64,000 nt of DNA from Salinibacterium sp. PAMC 21357 (GCF_000247645.1 NZ_AHWA01000002.1:62001-126000); one strand, 5' to 3'; positions 8,292 through 16,482 are shown, counted from the first letter of the stretch. Program-made: numbers and translations. The notes: generated from the letters alone by a model not told the origin.

Positions 8292-8323
8292 ACTATCCAA
8301 CATAGTCGACTATGCGGGATAGT
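8292..8323. promoter_or_regulatory. 32-bp dyad, candidate BlaI-type operator
   Basis: A perfect 14-bp palindrome catagtcgactatg (8301-8314) is flanked symmetrically by ACTATCC (8292-8298) and GGATAGT (8317-8323); 28 of 32 positions pair. A further half-site 'catagt' is at 8335-8340. The dyad lies between the DsbA-like gene (minus) and the operon that encodes a BlaI-type repressor (plus). ACTA/TAGT-type dyads are the usual form of BlaI/MecI operators, so autoregulation and joint control of both operons is likely. The assignment is inference. Confidence 0.65.
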
Positions 8324-8347
8324 AAAGAATCAGGCATAGTGGTGAGT

Positions 8348-8935
8348 ATGAATTTCGCCCAGCGTTGGCTTGTCGCTTCCCAGGAGTCCCTTGCGTTCGC
8401 CGGGCAGGCGCTCCGGGTGTGGACACCGCGGCAGATTTTCGCCGCGGTTCTCGCAACGATTGTGGTTGGCGTCGTTATCGGCATCGCGACAGTACTCATC
8501 CCCAACAGCCTCTTCACCCGCGAGATTCCGCCGGTATGGTGGAATTACCCCGTGTGGATCGTCACTTCTGTGATGTCGGGCATCCTTATGGCCACCTATG
8601 TTCGCCCGTACGGCCGAGCGGCGAGCGCCGACGTAGGCACAGCGGATACTGAAGAGCCGGTGGTGCTGCCAGCCTCAGCCGACCGCGAAGAACGCCGCAC
8701 CGGACGCTTCGCCCTCACCGGCGGAATGCTCGCCTGGTTCGCCGTTGGATGCCCGGTCTGCAACAAGATCGCCCTGCTCGCCCTCGGCTACACGGGCGCA
8801 CTGACCTGGTTTGCTCCGCTCCAGCCATTTCTGGCGGGAGCCGCACTCATTCTTACTGCTGTGGCAATGGTGTGGCGACTGCGCGGTCAGGTTGCCTGCC
8901 CGGTCACTATCCCTCGCGAAGTGGTCGCCGTATGA
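8348..8935 (+). CDS. Membrane protein with Cys-x-x-Cys motif, unknown function
   Basis: 195 residues from ATG 8348 (an in-frame GTG at 8342 and a longer frame from 8312 are also possible; the operator overlaps the longer one). Hydrophobic segments near 33-52, 67-84, 120-134 and 139-175. The notable motif is 'VGCPVCNKIALLALG' with C135 and C138 at a membrane boundary, and a last Cys in 'GQVACPV'. Position next to thioredoxin, DsbA and CcdA genes suggests redox or metal handling, but I cannot name the family. Stop overlaps the next start (ATGA). Confidence 0.75.
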   Translation: MNFAQRWLVASQESLAFAGQALRVWTPRQIFAAVLATIVVGVVIGIATVLIPNSLFTREIPPVWWNYPVWIVTSVMSGILMATYVRPYGRAASADVGTADTEEPVVLPASADREERRTGRFALTGGMLAWFAVGCPVCNKIALLALGYTGALTWFAPLQPFLAGAALILTAVAMVWRLRGQVACPVTIPREVVAV

Positions 8936-9333
8936 GTGACGAACAGAGCTCCGAACCACGCTCCGAACCACAGTGCCGGCCGCTACCTTTGGGCAGTTTG
9001 GAACAGCACGTGATGGATGCGCTGTGGGATGGCGGGCCGCTGAGCATCCGCGACGTCATCACGCGTCTCGGCGAAAAGCACGCCTATACAACCATTGCCA
9101 CGGTTCTGGGAAACCTTGACCGCAAGGAGCTTGTGGTCTCCGAACGCGAAGGTCGAGCCGTGAAATATGCTGCCCGTTGTACGCGTGAACAACACACGGC
9201 GCGCCTGATGGAGGTCGCCCTCGACACCAGTCGCGATCGTGCCACGGCGATTCTGCACTTTGTCGATTCGATCGCCCCGAACGACCTCAAACTCCTTCGT
9301 GACTACCTCGCCCAGCAGGACAAACTCGCGTGA
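8932..9333 (+). CDS. BlaI/MecI/CopY-family repressor
   Basis: 133 residues from ATG 8932, overlapping the previous stop. Winged-helix typical of the Penicillinase_R family: 'LGSLEQHVMDALWDGGPLSIRDVITRL', 'YTTIATVLGNLDRKELVVSEREGRAVKYA'. Such repressors are cleaved by a partner M56 protease, here the next gene (GTGA overlap). The probable operator is the dyad at 8292-8323. The signal could be envelope or thiol stress, a beta-lactam, or metal; no beta-lactamase is in sight. Confidence 0.9.
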   Translation: MSDEQSSEPRSEPQCRPLPLGSLEQHVMDALWDGGPLSIRDVITRLGEKHAYTTIATVLGNLDRKELVVSEREGRAVKYAARCTREQHTARLMEVALDTSRDRATAILHFVDSIAPNDLKLLRDYLAQQDKLA

Positions 9334-10331
9334 CCGCATTCCTCTTGCCCGTTCTCCTCGCCACAGCACTCGCGGCGACCATGCTGGCCGGACCGAAGCT
9401 CGTGCAGGCAGCAGCTCCCGCCCTCATGCGGGCACCCCGCGCAGCGATCGCGCTGCTGCTCGGCGCCGTCGCGCTCTGGCTAATGGCCGCGGCCGCATTG
9501 AGCCTCATGCTGGCGTGGATGTTCACCGGCCCCGCCATTCTGCCGGAGGCCGTCGCTGGAATCTGTCAACGCTGTATCGCTGCGGCCACACCCTTCCCCT
9601 CGACTGGCGTAGTCGCCACCGTCATTCCCTCGGCAATTCTCATCTTCCTACCTGCTCTCGCTCTGGCTGCACTCGTTGCTGTCGCCGTCGTTCGCGGGCT
9701 GCATCGCGGGCGAACAACAGCAGCAACCGCGCGTGACATTGCGGCGCGGGCGCAGCCTGCACGCCTCCAGGGGCACCGGGTTCTGGTTATTCGAGACCAG
9801 GATCCGACCGCGTTCTCCCTTCCGCAACACCGCGGCGGAATCGTGATCTCCGACAGCCTGATTGCAGCACTCCGCACCGAAGAACTCGTGGCGGTTCTTG
9901 CCCACGAACACGAGCACGTGCGTGCACATCACCACCTCATCCATGCCGCTCTCGATGTGGTGGTTGCGCCCCTACGCTGGTTACCGCTCATGGCGGCTGT
10001 GATCAATGCAGTGCCGCACTACCTTGAAATCGCAGCGGATGACGCGGCTCGCCGCACGGTAGGAACACCAGCGCTAGCGAGCGCATTGGTCAAGCTGGGG
10101 GAGCCGCCAGCCGGCATCACCGCTCAGCCGGATCGCTACACCGTCGGCACTCTCCTCCACGCCGCAGGCCCCAATCGCATCGGCCACCTGATTACACCGC
10201 CATCGATTCGTACGGCCGTCGCCCCCATTGCCGCTCTTGGTGTTCTGGCGATCACTTGTGCCGTGGCAACAACGGCGGTCCACGGCCCGTACCTTTACGT
10301 CATTGCTGCGGGCTGCCATTTCCCGCTCTGA
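9330..10331 (+). CDS. M56 family membrane metallopeptidase (BlaR1-like antirepressor)
   Basis: 333 residues, GTG start overlapping the blaI-like stop. Helices near 3-20, 38-65, 95-122, a cytoplasmic zinc-protease domain with H192-E-x-x-H196 ('VLAHEHEHVRAHHH') and the downstream 'YLEIAADDAAR' that supplies the third ligand, then a C-terminal helix near 295-315. The short extracytoplasmic tail lacks a penicillin-binding sensor domain, so this is a BlaR1-like protease core without a beta-lactam sensor. Likely degrades the adjacent BlaI-type repressor on a signal. Confidence 0.88.
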   Translation: MTAFLLPVLLATALAATMLAGPKLVQAAAPALMRAPRAAIALLLGAVALWLMAAAALSLMLAWMFTGPAILPEAVAGICQRCIAAATPFPSTGVVATVIPSAILIFLPALALAALVAVAVVRGLHRGRTTAATARDIAARAQPARLQGHRVLVIRDQDPTAFSLPQHRGGIVISDSLIAALRTEELVAVLAHEHEHVRAHHHLIHAALDVVVAPLRWLPLMAAVINAVPHYLEIAADDAARRTVGTPALASALVKLGEPPAGITAQPDRYTVGTLLHAAGPNRIGHLITPPSIRTAVAPIAALGVLAITCAVATTAVHGPYLYVIAAGCHFPL

Positions 10332-10395
10332 TGCAGAGCACGGCAGCAATCTGGTCGCGCCTTGACGTAAGAATCGATCGGGCCGCCGCTGCCGA

Positions 10396-10710
10396 TTAGA
10401 GGGAGACGCTGGTGTGCTCCCACTTCCACTTGGCGATTCGGGGTGCGACCCAGAAGCCGTAGATGCCGAGAGTGATCACGATGAGAAAGAACCATTTGAT
10501 CCAGAGACCGAAGAGCCCTAATCCGGTGCCCGTAAAGATCAACGGCTGACCGTCGATGAAGGAGTGCTTCGCACGCCAACGTTCGGTGAGCACCAAGCTG
10601 AACGGGTAGCAGATTCCTAACGTAAAGAATGTGATGAGACCACCGAGAAGTGCGGTGCCGAAGTAGGTGCCAGCCCCTCCGTCGAAGGTAAAGCTGCCGT
10701 TACGTGCCAT
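10396..10710 (-). CDS. DUF898-like (YjgN family) small membrane protein
   Basis: 104 residues from ATG 10710. Two hydrophobic hairpins ('FGTALLGGLITFFTLGICYPF', here split over residues 17-37, and ~68-92) with 'TGTGLGLFGLWIKWFFL' and 'TLGIYGFWVAPRIAKWKWEHT' close to the end, the pattern of DUF898/YjgN membrane proteins. Function unknown. A longer upstream frame exists but has no membrane-protein character, so the internal ATG is preferred. Stands alone, convergent with the M56 gene. Confidence 0.8.
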   Translation of the reverse strand: MARNGSFTFDGGAGTYFGTALLGGLITFFTLGICYPFSLVLTERWRAKHSFIDGQPLIFTGTGLGLFGLWIKWFFLIVITLGIYGFWVAPRIAKWKWEHTSVSL

Positions 10711-11133
10711 GGAAATCCCTAATATCAGGTGCGTGATTATCTGTGTGCTTCCTGAACGTAACATCGAGCGTTTGGGGGCGCCCACCAAATCATGACCCCA
10801 GTGCGAGGAGGGTGCTCCCGACGATGATCCCATCACCATCACCTCGGTCGAAGCTACCGACCCTCTCGGGGTAACGCTCGTCAGTGAAATCGACAAACCT
10901 GTCGACCGGTTCGCTTGAGGGACTGATGTTTCACTACACCGTGCTCGGCCGAGAGTATCTGGCCCGAAGGCATCAGCCTGAAGTTGCGCAGGGTGCCCTT
11001 CCCAGTGAGAATGCCGTGACCTCGACGGCAACTCTTCCTACGCCGTTGGCTCTCGATTATCGTGGCATTACAGTGGGCGGCTAACGAACACGATGGTTGC
11101 CCGATTCCTCAACGCGAGCGAAAAGGACAAATC
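10711..11133. other. Intergenic region, possible decayed coding sequence
   Basis: 423 bp between two divergent genes. No promoter motif or hairpin stands out. One open stretch of about 39 codons (10799-10917, plus) without a start reads 'EEGAPDDDPITITSVEATD' onward and has coding-like composition, so it may be a remnant of a lost gene. Otherwise nothing recognisable. Confidence 0.4.
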
Positions 11134-11397
11134 ATGTCTGATATCAACAGCCCCGCAGCCGCCGAAAATGGCTCCGGTCCTGACGCCCACAACATCCAAG
11201 ACTGGACCGATCTTGGTAAAGAAATGTGGTCGTATCTCACCGGTCGAAGCGCCGTTATCGATTACAACTTCATCGACATGACCGTCGAAGTTCCCCGTGA
11301 CGTTGGCCAAGATGCTCCGCGCGCGACGTGGAAACTCAATGGCACCCTCAGGGTGACCACCAGCGAGGGATCCGGCTCCGAACCGCTCGCTCCGTAA
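11134..11397 (+). CDS. Small conserved-looking soluble protein
   Basis: 87 residues from ATG 11134, preceded by 'aaaagga'. Acidic, no membrane segment. Contains 'WSYLTGRSAVIDYNFIDMTVEVPRD' (here 11222-11297) and a terminal 'ATWKLNGTLRVTTS'. I do not know its function. Its stop is 2 bp before the start of the next gene, so the pair is translationally coupled and likely works together. Confidence 0.75.
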   Translation: MSDINSPAAAENGSGPDAHNIQDWTDLGKEMWSYLTGRSAVIDYNFIDMTVEVPRDVGQDAPRATWKLNGTLRVTTSEGSGSEPLAP

Positions 11398-11399
11398 CG

Positions 11400-12350
11400 A
11401 TGAGTACCACAACGCGACTCGACATTGAGCTGTCGTTCTCGCTCATCGAACCATTACTCGACGGTGCGGATGCCGCGTCGCCGGGTTACGCGAATTCCGG
11501 AGCATCAACCTTCGAGACCGAAAAGATGACGGGCACCATCACCGCCAGCGGCCAAGACATCGAAGTTTTCTCCAGCAATCCCGAGCTCTTCGTGCAGGCG
11601 CGAACGGTGAAGCTCAAAGACGTGCGCATCGCCGCTAAAGCCTTGGCTGAGCGCGGACTCACCATCTCGCTCTCAGGACCTCTGGGACTAATCGGCCGCG
11701 TCGGTGCGATTAAGCCGTCGGTCGCGCAGCGGGTGCTCACAGGTTCGCCCCACATTGCGCTTGGCAGTCGTAACGCTCTGGCCCCGTTGCTACGACGCCG
11801 CGAGGCTGCGGCGTCGACTTCCACCGAAATGCGCTTTCCGCCCGGCACGCTGTTTCCGCTGGTGCCGACGTTTGACCGTCTCATCCGCCGCAAAATCACC
11901 ACGACGCATTACACGGCTGGCGCGGGACGACCTCGATTGTTTTTTGTTGTGGGGTCAGAGAACTGGAACGGTGAAATGCCGCGCGAGTGTGAACTGCGGT
12001 CGGATGTCACCACTATTGGGTCATCCTCCGCAGCAGACCTGCAGCTTCCCGGTCTCGAACCGATCCACGCCGAAATTCGTCACGATGACGAAGACGAGTA
12101 CGTACTCCACGCCATTGGCCCCGTCGGAGGGGGATCGCGTCCTCTCGCAGGCCAAGAGGAAGGTTCCCGCACCCTGCGTACGGGAGCGCGGATGGAGATG
12201 GGCCCGTGGCGAATAGGGTTCTTCCGCGAAGAATACGCCGACCATGGTCGCCCTCATGGCGGTCGAATGGGAGGCGAAATGGGTCACCAGAAACCGCAAC
12301 TCGGTCGGCGCCACACGGAGACGCGGCCCGCCGTGCCGCCGATCGAATAG
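11400..12350 (+). CDS. Protein with FHA-like C-terminal domain
   Basis: 316 residues from ATG 11400. The N-terminal ~180 residues are unrecognised ('LDIELSFSLIEPLL', 'VKLKDVRIAAKALAERGLTI'). Residues ~205-290 look like an FHA fold: 'TTIGSSSAADLQLPG', 'PIHAEIRHDDEDEYVLHA', 'RTLRTGARMEMGPWRIGF', the usual strand pattern with the Ser and His of the phospho-binding loops. FHA domains bind phosphothreonine, so it may report to a Ser/Thr kinase such as the one at 27106. Basic, Gly-rich tail. Coupled to the 87-residue gene. Confidence 0.7.
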   Translation: MSTTTRLDIELSFSLIEPLLDGADAASPGYANSGASTFETEKMTGTITASGQDIEVFSSNPELFVQARTVKLKDVRIAAKALAERGLTISLSGPLGLIGRVGAIKPSVAQRVLTGSPHIALGSRNALAPLLRRREAAASTSTEMRFPPGTLFPLVPTFDRLIRRKITTTHYTAGAGRPRLFFVVGSENWNGEMPRECELRSDVTTIGSSSAADLQLPGLEPIHAEIRHDDEDEYVLHAIGPVGGGSRPLAGQEEGSRTLRTGARMEMGPWRIGFFREEYADHGRPHGGRMGGEMGHQKPQLGRRHTETRPAVPPIE

Positions 12351-12379
12351 AGGCATCTAGGAAGAGCTGCGGCTGTGAG

Positions 12380-13105
12380 TTACTGCTCGATGAGCATTCT
12401 GCGCAACCTCGAACGAGTCGCAATCGAGACCCCGAGCAGGTCGAAGATTTCGTGAGCGCGCTCGGCGGTGTCGTGAACGATAGGGAGCTTGTCGAGCATC
12501 CACTCGTCAACCTCAGCGGGGGACCGGACTTCTTCTGGCTCGGTCCCTGGGGCGATCTGCTCGATGGTGGCCATAGCGTGCACGGAAGCGGCATAGTCTG
12601 CAGCAACAGCGGCAGGAGTGACACCGGCATTACCGAGGAGTAGGGCGCTGATCATCCCAGTGCGATCTCGCCCCGCACTGCAATGCACCAACGTTCCCGG
12701 TTGCGAAGACGCGATTGCTTCGAGGGTGCCGAGCACAAATTGGGGTTGCAGCCGCCAATTGTGGGCCCAGTATTCGGGGGAGTCGAGGATGGGGGTGCAG
12801 ACCTCCATGAACTCGGGGTCATTCTGATCTTCGGTCGGCGCATTGACGATCGCGATGCCAGCAAACACTTCATCAGGAATGACATGGTCGCCCTCGCCCG
12901 GGCCTACCTCATACGCGCAGCGGAGATCAATCACGGATGCCAAGCCCCAGGCGCGAGCATCTTTCCAGCCTGATTCGGTCAGGCGTTCTCGACGCGGCCC
13001 GCGGGCAACTCGACCTGACGCTGTCACCCCGGTGCTCGACAATTCGGTGGGAAGCCCGCCCAGGTCTCGAGCATTGATATAGCCATCCCACGTCAGTGTT
13101 GTCAT
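12380..13105 (-). CDS. Tyrosine phosphatase-family protein (DSP/PTP loop)
   Basis: 241 residues from ATG 13105 ('gaggaa' just upstream). The signature loop 'HCSAGRDRTG' (C-x5-R) near residue 145 and 'NARDLGGLP' near residue 10 identify the Tyr_phosphatase3 group of bacterial protein or lipid phosphatases, as in secreted PtpB-like enzymes. No signal peptide is seen, so it is probably cytoplasmic. Substrate unknown. An upstream in-frame start at 13159 adds 18 unconvincing residues. Confidence 0.88.
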   Translation of the reverse strand: MTTLTWDGYINARDLGGLPTELSSTGVTASGRVARGPRRERLTESGWKDARAWGLASVIDLRCAYEVGPGEGDHVIPDEVFAGIAIVNAPTEDQNDPEFMEVCTPILDSPEYWAHNWRLQPQFVLGTLEAIASSQPGTLVHCSAGRDRTGMISALLLGNAGVTPAAVAADYAASVHAMATIEQIAPGTEPEEVRSPAEVDEWMLDKLPIVHDTAERAHEIFDLLGVSIATRSRLRRMLIEQ

Positions 13106-13190
13106 TTCCTCAGCATACGGAGGGGCCGAGATTTCGACCAGAGCAGGGTCACGGGTCACGGCAAATTCGGATGTTTGCGCGCATCCACCG

Positions 13191-14114
13191 TTAGCGGGCT
13201 TTGAGTGGGAGAAGGATGTCTTTGACCGAAGGATCGTTCGCTAGGAATTCCTGCACCGCTGGATCATTGAATGCAGCCACCAAATTCTTCACATTCTCTG
13301 TGTCGGCGTAGTCGGTTCCGATTGTGAGTTGCCCTGCGAAGTCATCCGGGGTTGCGGGGGCAAAGATTTGCTTTGACAGCGGGATATTCGCCGCCAAATA
13401 GTATTCGGTGTATCCCACAGCCGCATCGAGATCGGGCAGTGCGCGCGACTGCGCTGCAAAATCGAGCAATACAAACTGCAGATTTTTGGGGTTCGTCGCA
13501 ATGTCATCCTGAGTCGCCCGCGACTCGTCGACGCCCTCTTGGAGGGTGATGAGACCAGCCTGCTCAAGCACCCATAGTCCCTGAGATTCATTGGCGGGAT
13601 CAGAGTAGAGGGAAATCGTGGCGCCATCGGGGATGTCGTCAACGTCGGCGTACTTCTCGGAATAGAGCCCAAAGCCCCAACGAAACACGGGAACTGCTGC
13701 CGTCAGCGCAAAGTCGGGGTTCGATTCAAGAACCTGGCCGAGCCAGAGCTTGTGCTGGTAGATGGTGCCGGCAACTTCGCCCTCGCTCACCGCACGATTG
13801 ATGGTGTTGCTGTCAGAGAGTCCCTTGAAGTCGATCGTGATGCCATATTTTGGGGCAACATTCTCGGCCACAAAATTGACGAGAGCCTGTTCGGCCGCAT
13901 TACCTTCGGCGGTAGCGACCAGAAGTGTCGCTCCGGGGATCTCATTGGCAGACTTCGCAGGGTTCAATAACGGAACTCCCACCGCCGCTGTCACGCCGAG
14001 AGCAACAACGGCGATGCCGGCGATCCAGGGCCACTGTCGTTTGCGCTTCAGCTCGAAACCATGCACCGGTTCGTCGTGTGAAGCTGTGGGTGGGGTGGCG
14101 GTGTCGTTACTCAT
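13191..14114 (-). CDS. metQ: MetQ/NlpA-family substrate-binding protein of an ABC importer
   Basis: 307 residues. The domain from ~60 on is NlpA/MetQ: 'LLVATAEGNAAEQALVNFV', 'DFKGLSDSNTINRAVSEGE', 'GFGLYSEKY', 'DGATISLYSDPANESQGLWVLEQAGL' (split by me at 13594-13671). Instead of a lipobox it has a cytoplasmic basic head and one membrane helix (~29-50), so it is anchored by a transmembrane helix. Last gene of a three-gene operon, with ATGA overlap to metI. Binds methionine or a similar amino acid. Confidence 0.85.
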   Translation of the reverse strand: MSNDTATPPTASHDEPVHGFELKRKRQWPWIAGIAVVALGVTAAVGVPLLNPAKSANEIPGATLLVATAEGNAAEQALVNFVAENVAPKYGITIDFKGLSDSNTINRAVSEGEVAGTIYQHKLWLGQVLESNPDFALTAAVPVFRWGFGLYSEKYADVDDIPDGATISLYSDPANESQGLWVLEQAGLITLQEGVDESRATQDDIATNPKNLQFVLLDFAAQSRALPDLDAAVGYTEYYLAANIPLSKQIFAPATPDDFAGQLTIGTDYADTENVKNLVAAFNDPAVQEFLANDPSVKDILLPLKAR

Positions 14115-14926
14115 GATCGGGTGCTCCTTGTGGGGGTTTTGGATGAGGTTGTGGCAGATTCGCTTGAGGCAGCGGGGGATGGCAGGAAATGATGCCGGGG
14201 GTTTGCGCCGCGCGGACGACGTCGCGCCGATTCTGTCGAGTGAGGGGTCGTAAAGCGCACAAGTCGGTCGCCGACTAACTGCACGGTGGCGACGAGGACG
14301 ATGAGCACGATGATGGTGGCGAGCATCACGCCGTGATCAAAACGGGCGTAGCCGTAGGTCACCGCGACATAGCCAATGCCGCCAGCACCGATCGTTCCGG
14401 CAATAGCGGAGTATTCGATCATGGCAATCGTGTTAATCGTGAGCCCGCCGATAATCGACGGCACTGCCTCGCTCAGCTGCGCGGTGCGGATGATCTGAAA
14501 TGGTGACGCTCCCGAACTGCGCGCAACCCGAGTGAGCTCAGGGGGAACGCTCCGAAGCGAGTTTTCGACAATGCGCGTGAAGAACGCAATGCCGGCGATA
14601 GACATCGGAACGACCGCGGCCGGAATGCCGATGTTGGTTCCCGTTACAAAACGCGTGAATGGGACTATCGCGGCCATCAAAATGAGAAACGGCAGCGACC
14701 GGCCGATGCTGATTACCCAACTGAGTACTGTGTGGGTGGCCCGGTTCTCAAACAGGCCGCCAGGAGCAAGATTGTGGATGAAACTCCCGAGCGGAATCCC
14801 CACAAGCACCACAATCGCCATCACGACGCCGACCATGGTCAGGGTGTCCCCGAGGGCGGGAAGCAGGAGAGCCGGGATTTCCTCTATCGGCACGTTGATT
14901 GTGAACACTATTGCTGGCGTGTTCAT
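14111..14926 (-). CDS. metI: MetI-type ABC permease
   Basis: 271 residues with five membrane helices and the MetI EAA region ('ELTRVARSSGASPFQIIRTAQL', at 14480-14545 on the minus strand). Forms the channel of the methionine-type importer with MetN and MetQ. Residues after ~222 are a low-complexity Arg/Ser/Pro tail absent from normal ~217-residue MetI proteins; the tail runs to the overlap with metQ. Start overlaps the metN stop (ATGA). Confidence 0.88.
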   Translation of the reverse strand: MNTPAIVFTINVPIEEIPALLLPALGDTLTMVGVVMAIVVLVGIPLGSFIHNLAPGGLFENRATHTVLSWVISIGRSLPFLILMAAIVPFTRFVTGTNIGIPAAVVPMSIAGIAFFTRIVENSLRSVPPELTRVARSSGASPFQIIRTAQLSEAVPSIIGGLTINTIAMIEYSAIAGTIGAGGIGYVAVTYGYARFDHGVMLATIIVLIVLVATVQLVGDRLVRFTTPHSTESARRRPRGANPRHHFLPSPAASSESATTSSKTPTRSTRS

Positions 14927-15984
14927 GCGTCGACCGACTCTCGAATCTGTGGCGGAGTAGCCGAAGCACCAGCGGCGGTGGTAGCAGTGCCGGAGCTGGA
15001 GCTGTCGTTGGCCCGCGCGGCGTCGAGGCCGAGAATCCGTAGCTCAGCGTCGACGAGGTCATGATGGGCCGTGGCGACGGCAATCGTCGCGTGGCCCGTG
15101 GTGGTTCCCCTCAACGTTTCAATGGATGCCCCCAAGAGCGAGACGGTTGTGTCGAGGCGTTCGGCGAGTAGCCCTGCCCAATCGGAGGGAACCGGATCTG
15201 ATCCATACGTCACCGCCCAGACGGTCGCGCCTTCCGGGGCTGGCTGATGAGAACGACGTGGTTGCAGAGCGCGACCCAACTTCGAGGAAGGGTCGGCAAG
15301 TAAGTCGAGCACCTTCCCCGATTCGACGATGCGACCGTGATCGAGGCGCGAGACAGAATCTGCGATCTGCAGCACGGTGTCCATCTCGTGGGTGATGAAC
15401 AGAATCGACAGGTCGAGGTCGTCACGGAGTTCCTTCAACAGCTCAACGATTGACACTGTTGCTTCGGGATCAAGACCCGAAGTCGCCTCATCCGACAGCA
15501 GCACGGTGGGGCGGAGTGCAAGTGCTCGGGCGATTCCCACTCGCTGACGCTGGCCACCCGATAACTGATGCGGGTAGTGCTTGGCCTTATCGGCAAGTCC
15601 GACCCGGTCGAGCAGTTCGTTTACTCGCCGACGGGACTCGGCTGCGGTGACCCCGAGGTATTCGAGCGGGAGCGCAACGTTCGCCGCCGCGGTGCGCCGG
15701 CTGAAAAGACCATCCGATTGAAAGATCGTGCCGATACGGCGACGGGCAACTCGCAACTCTCGTTCGCTCAGCTCAGAGAGGGACTCACCGTTGACAATGA
15801 CTGAACCGGATGTCGGGCGCTCCAACAGGGTGACGCACTGTGCCAGCGTGCTTTTGCCGGCACCGCTTGGCCCAACAACGGCAGAAATTTCTCGTGTCTC
15901 GACGTTCAAATCAAGGCCATCGAGCACGACAGCGCGCTCGAAGCCGTGACCAAATTCTTTGCGGAGTTTGTCGACTCGAATCAT
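14923..15984 (-). CDS. metN: MetN-type ABC transporter ATP-binding protein with NIL domain
   Basis: 353 residues. Walker A 'GPSGAGKST' near 39, signature 'LSGGQRQRVGIARAL' near 140, Walker B 'LLSDEATSGLD' near 161, H-loop 'FITHEMD'. The C-terminal ~80 residues ('GATVWAVTYGSDPV' on) are the NIL regulatory domain that senses intracellular methionine. First gene of metNIQ; ribosome site 'ggagg' 8 bp before ATG 15984. No SAM riboswitch was recognised in the leader. Confidence 0.92.
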   Translation of the reverse strand: MIRVDKLRKEFGHGFERAVVLDGLDLNVETREISAVVGPSGAGKSTLAQCVTLLERPTSGSVIVNGESLSELSERELRVARRRIGTIFQSDGLFSRRTAAANVALPLEYLGVTAAESRRRVNELLDRVGLADKAKHYPHQLSGGQRQRVGIARALALRPTVLLSDEATSGLDPEATVSIVELLKELRDDLDLSILFITHEMDTVLQIADSVSRLDHGRIVESGKVLDLLADPSSKLGRALQPRRSHQPAPEGATVWAVTYGSDPVPSDWAGLLAERLDTTVSLLGASIETLRGTTTGHATIAVATAHHDLVDAELRILGLDAARANDSSSSGTATTAAGASATPPQIRESVDA

Positions 15985-16270
15985 GGGAAACGCCTCCGGT
16001 GTGATCTTTGTGCTGCGATCTTTGTGGAAAGGGATTCCGCAAACATAGAGGTGAATTCGACCGGGGGAGACGTTGATTACCGACTGTGACTGACTGTGTC
16101 AGTGTGTGTCTCAGCACCCGACAATGCTGGGGCGAATGCGGCGCAACATCTGGCAACAATCGAGTCGTCGCTGAATGCTGTCTCCGACGTGAGCAGTGTC
16201 GAGATCGACGGACCTCCCGGTGGACTCTGAGTTCGCCGCTCTGGTGTGAACTGGCGTGCTCGGAGCCGAA

Positions 16271-16378
16271 ATGCAGAGCAAACGCCTAGCCCTGCTGCGC
16301 ATTGCCAGTGTCATTTTCGCTGTCATCTTGACACTGTTCTTAACGCCAACTATGTTGTTTGTAACGTGTTCATGTTAG
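16271..16378 (+). CDS. Possible small hydrophobic peptide
   Basis: 35-codon ORF with 'ggag' 5 bp before ATG 16271. The product has a basic head (MQSKR) and one long hydrophobic stretch ending in 'FVTCSC', like a membrane peptide or the signal part of a lost lipoprotein. It overlaps the candidate promoter of the polyol operon. It could be a remnant; there is no independent support. Confidence 0.25.
   Translation: MQSKRLALLRIASVIFAVILTLFLTPTMLFVTCSC
16328..16356 (+). promoter_or_regulatory. Candidate sigma-70-type promoter of the polyol operon
   Basis: TTGACA (16328-16333) and TATGTT (16351-16356) are 17 bp apart, close to the vegetative consensus, 127 bp upstream of ATG 16483. The leader contains the inverted repeat at 16397-16417. 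Confidence 0.5.
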
Positions 16379-16396
16379 ATGAATGCGCGAATGCCA

Positions 16397-16417
16397 CACG
16401 AAATATTCTCTTTCGTG
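16397..16417. promoter_or_regulatory. Inverted repeat, candidate operator in polyol operon leader
   Basis: CACGAAA-7-TTTCGTG, perfect 7-bp arms, about 40 bp downstream of the candidate -10 element and 66 bp before ATG 16483. Its place fits a repressor site, possibly for the DeoR-type regulator encoded at the end of the operon. Inference only. Confidence 0.4.
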
Positions 16418-16482
16418 GAAACTCATAACCTCCCAATGACGCGAAGTGATTGCGCCGAGGGAAACGTAAAACGGGAGCAACG

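Larger units (their letters stand above)
15985..16482. other. Intergenic region between divergent metNIQ and polyol operons
   Basis: 498 bp. It holds a short inverted repeat ACTGAC-TGT-GTCAGT (16089-16103) near the metN side, an open stretch of about 40 codons reading 'SAPDNAGANAAQHLATIES' (ending ~16229) with coding-like character but no start, a possible 35-residue ORF (16271-16378), a promoter candidate and an inverted repeat (listed separately). The region looks like gene remnants plus the two promoters. Confidence 0.5.

Noticed and set aside
9330-10331. Classical beta-lactam resistance regulator BlaR1
   Set aside because: The protease core is present but there is no penicillin-binding sensor domain and no beta-lactamase gene nearby.
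15985-16110. SAM riboswitch upstream of metN
   Set aside because: The leader was read on the minus strand for SAM-type conserved segments and none were found; only an ordinary ribosome site and a short inverted repeat are visible.
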